A DNA stretch of 54,826 nucleotides from Alistipes sp. GTDB lineage: Bacteria > Bacteroidota > Bacteroidia > Bacteroidales > Rikenellaceae. Below, piece after piece: positions 42,589 to 50,163 of this stretch. A program made the position numbers and the translations under genes. The DNA lies in contig JAGCLL010000054.1 in assembly GCA_017647025.1 (NCBI GenBank), positions 1 through 54,826 of the forward strand, given 5' to 3'. Under the pieces are notes generated by a model that ran no database searches, was not told the origin of the DNA, and worked only from the letters and a program-made list of their open reading frames with translations. Every line of letters begins with the position of its first letter. Position 1 is the first letter of the stretch.

Positions 42589-43207
42589 TAACGAGGTATT
42601 GGAGGGTGGCCGCAAGTTGCCACTCGTAGAGGATTTCTACACCATTCAAGGCGAGGGCTTTCACACAGGAAAGCCTGCCTACTTCATACGCTTAGGTGGT
42701 TGCGATGTAGGTTGTGCGTGGTGCGATGCCAAGTACACCTGGAATCCTCGTATGTACCCTCCAACCGCCATCGAAGAGATTGTTGAGCGTGCCGTAGAGT
42801 GTGCTGCGCAATCTATCGTCATTACGGGAGGTGAGCCTCTACTCTACCCTCTCGGCCATCTAACCCAAGCACTCAAAGAGCAAGGCTTGGCGATATTTCT
42901 CGAAACTTCGGGCTCACACCCATTCTCAGGTGAGTTCGACTGGGTATGCCTATCTCCAAAGCGCAAATCTGCACCTCTGGCAGAGGCTTATGGGCGTGCC
43001 GATGAGTTGAAAGTTATTATCCAGAGCGAAGAGGATTTGCAATGGGCGGAGGAGTGCGCCGCAAAGGTTAGCGAGAAGTGTCTGCTCTTTTTACAGCCAG
43101 AGTGGAGTGTAGCAGAGAAGATTATGCCGACACTTGTAGAGTATGCCAAGCGCAATCCGCAATGGAGCATCTCCATACAGAGTCATAAATATATGCGAAT
43201 ACCTTAA
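42581..43207 (+). CDS. queE: 7-carboxy-7-deazaguanine synthase (radical SAM)
   Basis: 208 residues. The QueE-type cluster motif is GGCDVGCAWCDAKYTW with Cys41, Cys45 and Cys48 (CxxxCxxC) binding the [4Fe-4S] cluster, preceded by the family start DFYTIQGEGFHTGKPAYFIRLGG. A glycine-rich GGEP segment (ITGGEPLLYPL) binds S-adenosylmethionine. It converts 6-carboxy-5,6,7,8-tetrahydropterin to 7-carboxy-7-deazaguanine, a step of queuosine and preQ0 formation. Genes queC, queD and queF are not in the window. It overlaps hpt by 8 bp and precedes the FtsB-like gene. Confidence 0.94.
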   Translation: MTNNEVLEGGRKLPLVEDFYTIQGEGFHTGKPAYFIRLGGCDVGCAWCDAKYTWNPRMYPPTAIEEIVERAVECAAQSIVITGGEPLLYPLGHLTQALKEQGLAIFLETSGSHPFSGEFDWVCLSPKRKSAPLAEAYGRADELKVIIQSEEDLQWAEECAAKVSEKCLLFLQPEWSVAEKIMPTLVEYAKRNPQWSISIQSHKYMRIP

Positions 43208-43218
43208 TGCAATAGGTG

Positions 43219-43530
43219 ATGAAGTTCGGTAAAAAAATTGGCAAGCAGGTAGAGAAGGGCATTAGCAAGGGTAAGGAGTATGCGTGGCGCATATCCTTTC
43301 TTGTTATAATCTGTTTTGGTCTATTTATTATCGGCCGACCACTTATCTCTTTGATAATAACCTCCATCGAAATCAGAGAACTCAACAAGGAGAAGGCTCT
43401 CTATCAAGAGAGTATCCGCCGAGATAGTCTGCTTATCGAGAATCTGAAAAACGATGAATTCTTGGAGCGATATGCCCGAGAAAAGTTTCTAATGAAGCGT
43501 AAAGGCGAAGATATATTTATCGTTGAATAG
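43219..43530 (+). CDS. FtsB/DivIC-like septum formation initiator
   Basis: 103 residues from ATG 43219 (a GTG codon directly before it, 43216, is also possible). Basic N-terminus, one transmembrane helix (about 23-48, RISFLVIICFGLFIIGRPLI), then a periplasmic coiled coil (IEIRELNKEKALYQESIRRD) and the closing LERYAREKFLMKRKGEDIFIVE, typical of the DivIC/FtsB family. It joins the FtsQ-FtsL-FtsB complex that controls cell-wall synthesis at the division site. It ends only 4 bp from the convergent thiL gene, leaving no room for a separate terminator. Confidence 0.9.
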   Translation: MKFGKKIGKQVEKGISKGKEYAWRISFLVIICFGLFIIGRPLISLIITSIEIRELNKEKALYQESIRRDSLLIENLKNDEFLERYAREKFLMKRKGEDIFIVE

Positions 43531-43534
43531 TCGC

Positions 43535-44494
43535 CTAAAAATGGGTATATCCTCCCCAACCAGCCGAACTGTACACAACTTTGCCATTCTCCTGCTCAAT
43601 GCCAATATGGTAAACATCGTAGTTTGGCTTTACCACCCTACCTATTATATATATAGGTTTGCCGAACTCTGCCTCAAAGCGTCGAGCCAAATCATCGGCG
43701 TATCGCTTATCTACCGTCAGAAGTAGTTTATAATCCTCGCCACCACCAAAGGCATCATCCCAAGTTGTACCTTTTGCTCCCGGCAATGATGATATAACGG
43801 CACTTTTCTTCGACTCGTCGAGTATATGTTGTAAATCTGACGCTACGCCATCCGATACATCACACATTGCGTGAACGCACTCCTGCCTACCAAGCCACTC
43901 GCCTTCAAGCACATGCGCTTGGGGTTGAAGATGAATTTTTGCATTGCGAGTAGTTAGTTTTCCTTCCAGTACATCTCGTAGACCGACAGCCGATGCGCCC
44001 AACTCGCCCGTAACCATAATCACATCACCCGACTTTGCACCACTGCGGCGTTTAATGTTAGCCATAGGCGCACGACCAATAGCCGTAACACTCACATAAA
44101 CACCCGACTCGGACTTTGTTGTATCACCACCGACCAATTTAACGCCATACTTTTTTGATGCGGCGTGGTAGCCCTTCATAAAGTCGGCAGACCACTCACC
44201 AAAGCGCTCCTGCGGCAATGCCAACGAGAGCAATGTCGCCACAGGCTTTGCTCCCATAGCCGCCACATCGCTTATATTTACCATCAACGACTTATAGCCA
44301 ATTTGATAGGCTGTACTCTTATCGGTCAAGAAGTGTACGCCCTCGTTGAGCATATCCGAAGTAAAAACCAACGCCTCGTCGCCAATCGGCAACACTGCGC
44401 AATCATCGCCTATACCCTCAAAGCCATTCTTAGGCATACGAGCAAACATATCTCGTATTGACTCTATAAAGTCGAACTCCCCGTACATTCTCAT
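43535..44494 (-). CDS. thiL: Thiamine-monophosphate kinase
   Basis: 319 residues of the PurM/SelD-like ATP-binding fold. GIGDDCAVLPIGDEALVFTSDML is the N-terminal metal/ATP motif, VNISDVAAMGAKPVATLLSLA is the second conserved block, and VGGDTTKSES and VMVTGELGASA follow; the C-terminal half has CDVSDGVASDLQHI and GGEDYKLLLTV. It phosphorylates thiamine monophosphate to the active cofactor thiamine diphosphate. The start codon overlaps the stop of the flippase gene by 4 bp (ATGA). Confidence 0.95.
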   Translation of the reverse strand: MRMYGEFDFIESIRDMFARMPKNGFEGIGDDCAVLPIGDEALVFTSDMLNEGVHFLTDKSTAYQIGYKSLMVNISDVAAMGAKPVATLLSLALPQERFGEWSADFMKGYHAASKKYGVKLVGGDTTKSESGVYVSVTAIGRAPMANIKRRSGAKSGDVIMVTGELGASAVGLRDVLEGKLTTRNAKIHLQPQAHVLEGEWLGRQECVHAMCDVSDGVASDLQHILDESKKSAVISSLPGAKGTTWDDAFGGGEDYKLLLTVDKRYADDLARRFEAEFGKPIYIIGRVVKPNYDVYHIGIEQENGKVVYSSAGWGGYTHF

Positions 44495-45939
44495 CGCTTC
44501 AAAACGCTTTTAATCAGATTTACAAACTCCCTAAATGCCTCCATACGAAATATATATGCCCATAACGCATAGGTTAAGACTCCCACCACTATCTGCATAA
44601 GTAGCAACAATATAGGGGCAACTCCCGTGGCATAATACCCTACCGCCCACACTGTGCCATACATCACAACAGCGAGCAGTAACGACGGAAGAAGCGTGCG
44701 CATCATCTGCCACCACGAAAGAGTTGTATATCGTCTTGTAGCAGCAAAGTTAACAATAAATTCAACTAATGTCATTACAACCAAACCCCACGCTATCGCC
44801 ATTGTCGAATGAGGAATTGTAAGTGCCAAGACAGCAGTCATAATGCCCTTTTTGATTAGTTCCAAACGGAAAATTATAGCACCATTACTATGCACTTTCA
44901 GCACATTGTAAGCCACCATAGCCAACGGATAAAATAGTCCCGACAACGCTATAACCTCGAAATATGGCACTGTTGCAAGCCATTTATCGCCGAGGAGTAC
45001 CCGAAACAGAGGCTCTGCCACAGCCGACAACCCAACCGACACTGGCGCCATAACAAAGATATTTATCAAGAGCACCTTGCGGAAACTCTCTGCAAATTTA
45101 TCGGTATCATCCTTAATTTTTGCCAAAGCAGGATATGTAACAGTCTGCACCGACAAGACTGCCGACTGCACGGTTAAATCCTTAACCTTCTGCGCCTGAT
45201 TGAAGAAACCGAGCGTATTTGTAGAGTATACCTTTCCGATAAATAGTTGCGACACATTGTTATAGAGAGCCGAAACAATATCGGTGGACATCAGTCGAAA
45301 CGAGAATGGCGCCATCTCACGCCAGGCAACACTATCAAATCTACCCTCACCTCGCCAATCGCCACGCCACCACAACAAGAGAGTCTTTGTAGCCATCATC
45401 GTCAGGCGTTGCGCTACCAACGCCCACACTCCTCCACCGCACACAGCCACCACAATAGCAACTGCACCAGCAATAAACGATGCTGCGAAGTTTATGCGAG
45501 ATAAAACTCCAAAGCGGAATTCTCGTGATAGTTTGGTATTTTGGATTATACCGAGTGCATTTATCGGCAGAAGGAGGAATAAGACAGGTGCTATTTTTTT
45601 GATTATCTGCAAATTGTAATAATCAGCCAACAGCGGAGATATAGCCACAAATAGCAGATAGAGCGCCAATGACACCGCCAGATTAAAGGCGAAAACCGAC
45701 TTGTAGTCGTCGTTTGTAGGCATCTCCTTGCGAAGTAAAGTTTGCGAGAAACCACTATCGACAACCACCAATGCCACCGCAGTAAAGAATGTCAATATAG
45801 CCATTACACCGAAGTCCTCCGGCACAAGCAATCGAGCAACAACAATGCTTACAACCATCTGCAAAAGCATAGAGCACACCTTCTCGGCTGTGCTCCACGC
45901 AACACCTGTTGCCACTCTATTTATGAGTTTATCACCCAT
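44491..45939 (-). CDS. Oligosaccharide flippase family protein (WzxC-like)
   Basis: 482 residues, 14 transmembrane segments, MOP superfamily (polysaccharide exporter branch). The N-terminus VATGVAWSTAEKVCSMLLQM and ARLLVPEDFGVMAILTFFTAVALV are the usual opening of WzxC/Wzx-type flippases (the LxPxDFG motif). Later VKDLTVQSAVLSVQTVTYPAL matches the centre of the family. It moves lipid-linked saccharide units across the inner membrane, for LPS O-antigen, capsule or exopolysaccharide. It sits between aroQ and thiL rather than in a glycan cluster. Confidence 0.92.
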   Translation of the reverse strand: MGDKLINRVATGVAWSTAEKVCSMLLQMVVSIVVARLLVPEDFGVMAILTFFTAVALVVVDSGFSQTLLRKEMPTNDDYKSVFAFNLAVSLALYLLFVAISPLLADYYNLQIIKKIAPVLFLLLPINALGIIQNTKLSREFRFGVLSRINFAASFIAGAVAIVVAVCGGGVWALVAQRLTMMATKTLLLWWRGDWRGEGRFDSVAWREMAPFSFRLMSTDIVSALYNNVSQLFIGKVYSTNTLGFFNQAQKVKDLTVQSAVLSVQTVTYPALAKIKDDTDKFAESFRKVLLINIFVMAPVSVGLSAVAEPLFRVLLGDKWLATVPYFEVIALSGLFYPLAMVAYNVLKVHSNGAIIFRLELIKKGIMTAVLALTIPHSTMAIAWGLVVMTLVEFIVNFAATRRYTTLSWWQMMRTLLPSLLLAVVMYGTVWAVGYYATGVAPILLLLMQIVVGVLTYALWAYIFRMEAFREFVNLIKSVLKR

Positions 45940-45959
45940 ATAATTGACAATTAGGGGTA

Positions 45960-46382
45960 CTATTTTCTATTTATCATCGCCTCGACACCCAAACGATAGG
46001 AGTCTAAACCAAAGCCGGCGATAGTACCGATGCAGGTCGCACCGATAAGAGATGTATGACGAAACTCCTCACGAGCCGCCACATTCGAGATATGAATCTC
46101 AATAACAGGCACCGATACCGCAGCAATAGCATCACGCAACGCCACCGAGGTATGAGTATAACCGCCTGCATTGAAGAGAACGCCATCGTAAACACCCTCT
46201 GACTTATGAAGTGCATCTATCAACTCGCCCTCTATATTCGATTGAGCGTAGTCGATAGTATGCGAAGGATACAAGGTGCGGAGTCGAGGAATAAACTCCT
46301 CGAATGACTCCGCTCCATATACCGACTTATCACGCCTACCCTGCAAATTGAGGTTAGGACCATTTAGGATTAAAAGTTTCAC
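45960..46382 (-). CDS. aroQ: Type II 3-dehydroquinate dehydratase
   Basis: 140 residues, GTG start at 46382 supported by the canonical opening KLLILNGPNLNLQGRRD. Other family segments: DYAQSNIEGELIDALHKS, FNAGGYTHTSVALRDAI and VIEIHISNVAAREEFRHTS, with the catalytic Tyr/His and the arginine at the expected places. It dehydrates 3-dehydroquinate to 3-dehydroshikimate in the shikimate pathway, forming a dodecamer. It is first of a minus-strand group with the flippase (20-bp gap) and thiL. Confidence 0.95.
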   Translation of the reverse strand: MKLLILNGPNLNLQGRRDKSVYGAESFEEFIPRLRTLYPSHTIDYAQSNIEGELIDALHKSEGVYDGVLFNAGGYTHTSVALRDAIAAVSVPVIEIHISNVAAREEFRHTSLIGATCIGTIAGFGLDSYRLGVEAMINRK

Positions 46383-46415
46383 TTTATTAAGCGATTAGCT
46401 TTTCCATTCAACTTC

Positions 46416-46536
46416 ATATTGACTAAATTTGAGAAATTTCAAGGCTTGCGCAGCACGAGAAAACGCAGCATTCTTGGGAGTATGTGAGTTTTTCGAGTGC
46501 AAGCGTAACGCAGAAATTACCAAATTTTGTCGATAT
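46416..46536. repeat. Structured inverted-repeat element, copy 2
   Basis: A long hairpin between the phosphotransacylase stop codon (46541) and aroQ. Arms: ATAT (46416-46419)/ATAT (46533-46536), GAC (46421-46423)/GTC (46529-46531), AAATTT (46425-46430)/AAATTT (46522-46527), AATTTC/GAAATT (46435-46440 with 46513-46518), then GCTTGC/GCAAGC and GCAC/GTGC inside. It contains CGCAGCAT at 46464 and TATGTGAG at 46481, as in the element at 29011-29133. The arms differ in sequence between copies but still pair. Confidence 0.7.
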
Positions 46537-46540
46537 TGGA

Positions 46541-47443
46541 CTATTTTGCTGCCAAGCAAGCCAACGCAATCGAGTACTTCTTCGACAATGCCGAATCGCC
46601 ACGAGAGGTCAATACACAAGGCTTGTTTGTACCAACAACCATTGCAGCCAACTCGCCATTACCAATGTGCGATACGCTCTTGAAGAATACATTTCCCGAC
46701 TCCAAGTTAGGGAACAACAACGCATCAGCATCGCCTGCAACTGCCGAGCCCTTAACCTTCTTGTGCTCTGCAACCTCCTTGTAGAGAGCAACATCCAACG
46801 ACAATGGGCCATCAACAATTACATTGCCCAACTGACCACGATCAGCCATCTTCGAGATGATTGCACCCTCTGCCATAGCCGGCATATTCGCATTAACCAA
46901 CTCCATAGCGGCAATGCAAGCAATCTTCGGGCAATCTACGCCTATGAGTTTTGCGATCTGCGACAAGTACTTCACCAAAGCCAACTTCTGCTTAAAGTCA
47001 GGCTGTGGCAACACTGCGATATCCGATGCAAGGAGCAACTTGTGATAACCTGCCCACTCGAACACCGACACATGGCTCAAAATACCCTTTGGAGGGAACA
47101 AACCAGCCTCTTTGTTCAAGATGCCACGCATATACTTGTCGGTCGAAACCATACCCTTCATCAAGACCTGACAATCACCCGAAACAACAGCCTTAACTGC
47201 CAACTCCACGCACTTCACATCGCTCTTCTCGTCAACAATAGTGAAGATTGATGGGTCGATACCCAACTCAGCACAAGTCGCCTCGATAACCTCCTTGTCG
47301 CCAAAGAGTGTTGCATCAACCAAACCATCTTTATATGCATCATAGACCGCCTCAATAGTGTGCGAATCCTGACCGTATGCTACTGCAAGGCGCTTTCTAC
47401 CCTTCGCCAACGCAGCATCAACAATTTCCGATAAGTGTTTCAT
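46541..47443 (-). CDS. Phosphate acetyl/butyryltransferase family protein
   Basis: 300 residues, PTA_PTB family in the short, single-domain form typical of phosphate butyryltransferase. Family segments: KRLAVAYGQDSHTIEAVYDAY, VLMKGMVSTDKYMRGILNKEAGL, SVFEWAGYHKLLLASDIAV and the C-terminal VSHIGNGELAAMVVGTNKPCVLTSRGDS. It transfers an acyl group from acyl-CoA to phosphate. The upstream neighbour on the same strand is acetate kinase (44-bp gap); together they convert acyl-CoA to the free acid and ATP, the usual end of fermentation. Whether the physiological substrate is acetyl-, propionyl- or butyryl-CoA is open. Confidence 0.88.
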   Translation of the reverse strand: MKHLSEIVDAALAKGRKRLAVAYGQDSHTIEAVYDAYKDGLVDATLFGDKEVIEATCAELGIDPSIFTIVDEKSDVKCVELAVKAVVSGDCQVLMKGMVSTDKYMRGILNKEAGLFPPKGILSHVSVFEWAGYHKLLLASDIAVLPQPDFKQKLALVKYLSQIAKLIGVDCPKIACIAAMELVNANMPAMAEGAIISKMADRGQLGNVIVDGPLSLDVALYKEVAEHKKVKGSAVAGDADALLFPNLESGNVFFKSVSHIGNGELAAMVVGTNKPCVLTSRGDSALSKKYSIALACLAAK

Positions 47444-47487
47444 AATTTTATTTAATTATGCATTTTGAATTTTGCATTCTGCATTAA

Positions 47488-48693
47488 CTAAGCGTTGATT
47501 AGTCTATAAGTATCCTGTGCGATCACCAACTCCTCGTTAGTAGCGATTACAGCAACCTTAACCTTTGAATTCTCAGTCGAAAGGATAGTATCAACGCCAC
47601 GAGTCTTGTCGTTAATCTCGTCATTGATCTCGATACCCAAGAACTCCATATTGTGCGACACCCAACGGCGCAAGTCAGCCGAGTTCTCGCCTACACCACC
47701 AGTGAAGATGAGCATATCGATACCTCCCATCAAAGCCGCATACTTGCCTACATACTGCTTTACACGGTCGTAGTACATATCACGAGCGAGGATTGCACGC
47801 TCGTTGCCAGCATCGTAAGCATCGTCAATATCACGCATATCGCTCGATACGCCCGACACAGCCTCAACACCCGACTTCTTGTTGATCATTGTGTTGATCT
47901 CGGCAAAGTTCATACCCTCGTGCTCTGCGATATAGAGTACTGCGCTTGGATCAACATCTCCGCAACGAGTTCCCATCATCAAGCCATCTACTGGTGAGAA
48001 GCCCATCGAAGTGCAGTACGACTTACCATTCAAAACCGCAGTTACCGAACCACCGTTACCAACATGGCAAGTTACAATCTTCGAGTTTTCGAGGTCGAGT
48101 CCGCAGAACTCAGCACCACGCTTTGCTACGAACTTGTGGCTTGTGCCGTGGAAGCCATAACGACGAACACGATACTTCTCGTAGTACTCGTAAGGGAGTG
48201 CATACAAGTAGTTGCGTGCAGGAATTGACTGGTGGAACGAGGTATCGAATACCGCAACCTGTGGCACCGATGGCAACACCTTCTCAATTGAGAGAATACC
48301 CTCCAAGTTTGCAGGGTTGTGCAATGGAGCGATTGCGAACAACGAACGAATCTTCTCCTTCACCTCCTCGGTAACAACTGCACTGTCAGCAAAGTACTCA
48401 CCACCGTGCGCTACACGATGACCAACAGCCTTAACCTCATCGAGCGAAGCGATAACGCCGTGCTCCTTGTCGGTCAACGCCTCCAACACGAGGCTGATAC
48501 CTGTGGTGTGGTCAGCAATTGGCTGGTGGAGGTGGAAATTCTCCTTACCAACAGGCTTGTGAACGAGGTCACCCTCTGCCAAACCGATACGATCTACAAT
48601 ACCCTTTGCGAGCAACTTGTGCGAAGCAGCCTCTACATCAAGCACCTGATACTTGATAGACGAACTACCGCAATTCAATACTAAAATTACCAT
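47488..48693 (-). CDS. ackA: Acetate kinase
   Basis: 401 residues from ATG 48693. Acetokinase motifs: VLNCGSSSIKYQV at the start, VAVFDTSFHQSIP, YGFHGTSHKFVA, VTCHVGNGGSVTAVLNGK, PVDGLMMGTRCGDVDP and FTGGVGENSADLR near the end, all at the usual distances. It transfers phosphate from acetyl phosphate to ADP in the cytoplasm. The length and GFHGTSH motif mark acetate rather than butyrate kinase. An earlier in-frame start would lie in AT-rich sequence near the promoter and is not used. First gene of a two-gene unit with the phosphotransacylase. Confidence 0.95.
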   Translation of the reverse strand: MVILVLNCGSSSIKYQVLDVEAASHKLLAKGIVDRIGLAEGDLVHKPVGKENFHLHQPIADHTTGISLVLEALTDKEHGVIASLDEVKAVGHRVAHGGEYFADSAVVTEEVKEKIRSLFAIAPLHNPANLEGILSIEKVLPSVPQVAVFDTSFHQSIPARNYLYALPYEYYEKYRVRRYGFHGTSHKFVAKRGAEFCGLDLENSKIVTCHVGNGGSVTAVLNGKSYCTSMGFSPVDGLMMGTRCGDVDPSAVLYIAEHEGMNFAEINTMINKKSGVEAVSGVSSDMRDIDDAYDAGNERAILARDMYYDRVKQYVGKYAALMGGIDMLIFTGGVGENSADLRRWVSHNMEFLGIEINDEINDKTRGVDTILSTENSKVKVAVIATNEELVIAQDTYRLINA

Positions 48694-48732
48694 AATGTTA
48701 TCTTTTAATTGTGATTTATTACTTAATTGCAA

Positions 48733-48740
48733 CAAAGATA
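48733..48740 (-). promoter_or_regulatory. -7 promoter box of ackA
   Basis: Minus-strand TATCTTTG matches TAnnTTTG, about 40 bp before the ackA ATG. No -33 TTTG at 19-21 bp. Confidence 0.55.
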
Positions 48741-48822
48741 CAAAAAAAAGTTGATAGTGGAGAGTGAAGAGTGGAGAATTTTTAATTAAAAATTAAAAGC
48801 AGACTTTTGAAAGCACAAAAAA

Positions 48823-48844
48823 AGAGCGAGATTTCTCTCGCTCT
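48823..48844 (-). terminator. Terminator of the pseudouridine synthase gene
   Basis: AGAGCGAGA (48823-48831) pairs perfectly with TCTCGCTCT (48836-48844), loop 4 nt; on the minus strand it is followed by seven T's. It lies 37 bp after the gene's stop codon. Confidence 0.85.
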
Positions 48845-48880
48845 AAACAGTTTTCCGTTTTCCGTTCTCCGTTTTCCGTT

Positions 48881-50053
48881 TTATTCGTAGCGTCCTGCTT
48901 TGAGGCGTGCCACCTCGTCGGCTGTAAGGAATCGCCAAGCGCCACGCTTCAAGTTCTTCTTGGTCAAGCCTGCGTAGTATACACGGTCGAGTTTTGTGAC
49001 CTTATAACCAAGGTGCTCGAACATACGGCGCACAATACGGTTGCGACCAGAGTGAATCTCTACGCCCACCGACTTCTTGTCATCTTTGATATAGGAGATC
49101 TCATCGAAGAATATATCGCCATCTTCGAGAGTGATACCCTCGGCAAGTTGCTCAAAATCAGCGCGAGTGAGTGCCTTATCGAGAGTAACCTCATATATCT
49201 TCTTCTTGCGCAACGAAGGGTGAGTCAATTGACGGGTAATATCGCCATCATTTGTGAAGAGCAACAATCCCAACGAGTTCTTATCGAGGCGACCAACTGG
49301 GTAGATGCGCTCCTTGCAAGCGTTCTGTACCAACTCCATAACGGTCTTCTCGGCGTGGTCATCTTCGAGGGTTGTAACATAGCCCTTTGGCTTATTAAGC
49401 ACGAGATATACATTCTTCTCGCCCTGCAAACGCTCATCGTTAAACTTCACGACATCGGTAGGCCAAACCTTCGTTCCGAGTTCGGTTACGATAACGCCAT
49501 TTACGCTTACCAAACCTGCTGTAATGAAATCATCTGCCTCACGGCGTGAGCAGAGTCCAGACTGTGCAACAAAACGATTTAAGCGGATTTCGCCTGTAAC
49601 CTTATTAGGGTTATATTTCGGATAACTACGCTCGGCAGTTGGCTTACCCTTGCCTTTGTAACCCTCGCTCTTACCGAATGGCTTGCGACCACCCTTATTA
49701 AAGCCTTCGCTCTTCTTGAAGCCGTCATTCTTCTTGAAGCCCTCGCTCTTGCCTTTGAAAGTGCGCTCGGTACGCTCATTACGCTCTGGGCGACCTGCTC
49801 CGAAAGGCTTACGAGCAGCAGGCTTTGCACCAAACTGCTTGCGCTCTCCACGCTCGCCACCCTCTACGCCACGCTTAGGGCGATTATCCTCAGTAAAATT
49901 AGGGTTGAACGATGCACGCTTTGGTCGCTCTGAACGAGTCGAAGATGTGCGAGTCGAAGCACCTCTCTCCTCTCTTGTATTTGCAGTACGCAAACGCTTA
50001 TCCTTCGCAAAGCGTGAAAGTGCCGACGATGAGTCGCTATTAAAATTTTTCAT
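48881..50053 (-). CDS. rRNA pseudouridine synthase (RluB/RsuA family) with long basic N-terminus
   Basis: 390 residues. Residues 155-215 form an S4 RNA-binding domain (IRLNRFVAQSGLCSRREADDFI), and the catalytic domain has the RluB/E/F motif VGRLDKNSLGLLLFTNDGD with catalytic Asp257, followed by SGRNRIVRRMFEHLGYKV. The enzyme isomerises a uridine of rRNA to pseudouridine. The first 150 residues are disordered, rich in Lys, Arg, Gly, Ser and Phe, with repeated units such as KSEGFKK and GRKPFG, and probably bind RNA. A long basic extension is common in Bacteroidota members. Monocistronic, with promoter box and terminator. Confidence 0.93.
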   Translation of the reverse strand: MKNFNSDSSSALSRFAKDKRLRTANTREERGASTRTSSTRSERPKRASFNPNFTEDNRPKRGVEGGERGERKQFGAKPAARKPFGAGRPERNERTERTFKGKSEGFKKNDGFKKSEGFNKGGRKPFGKSEGYKGKGKPTAERSYPKYNPNKVTGEIRLNRFVAQSGLCSRREADDFITAGLVSVNGVIVTELGTKVWPTDVVKFNDERLQGEKNVYLVLNKPKGYVTTLEDDHAEKTVMELVQNACKERIYPVGRLDKNSLGLLLFTNDGDITRQLTHPSLRKKKIYEVTLDKALTRADFEQLAEGITLEDGDIFFDEISYIKDDKKSVGVEIHSGRNRIVRRMFEHLGYKVTKLDRVYYAGLTKKNLKRGAWRFLTADEVARLKAGRYE

Positions 50054-50085
50054 ACTTGTATATTGTTATTCGTTATTTCTGCGTG

Positions 50086-50093
50086 CAAAGGTA
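50086..50093 (-). promoter_or_regulatory. -7 promoter box of the pseudouridine synthase gene
   Basis: Minus-strand TACCTTTG matches TAnnTTTG, about 32 bp before the ATG at 50053. -33 element not clear. Confidence 0.52.
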
Positions 50094-50163
50094 ATCTATT
50101 TTTCGCAATTTAAGGTGTTATGCACCAAAACTACAATAAAAAAGAGCAAAAATAGGAGTTTTT

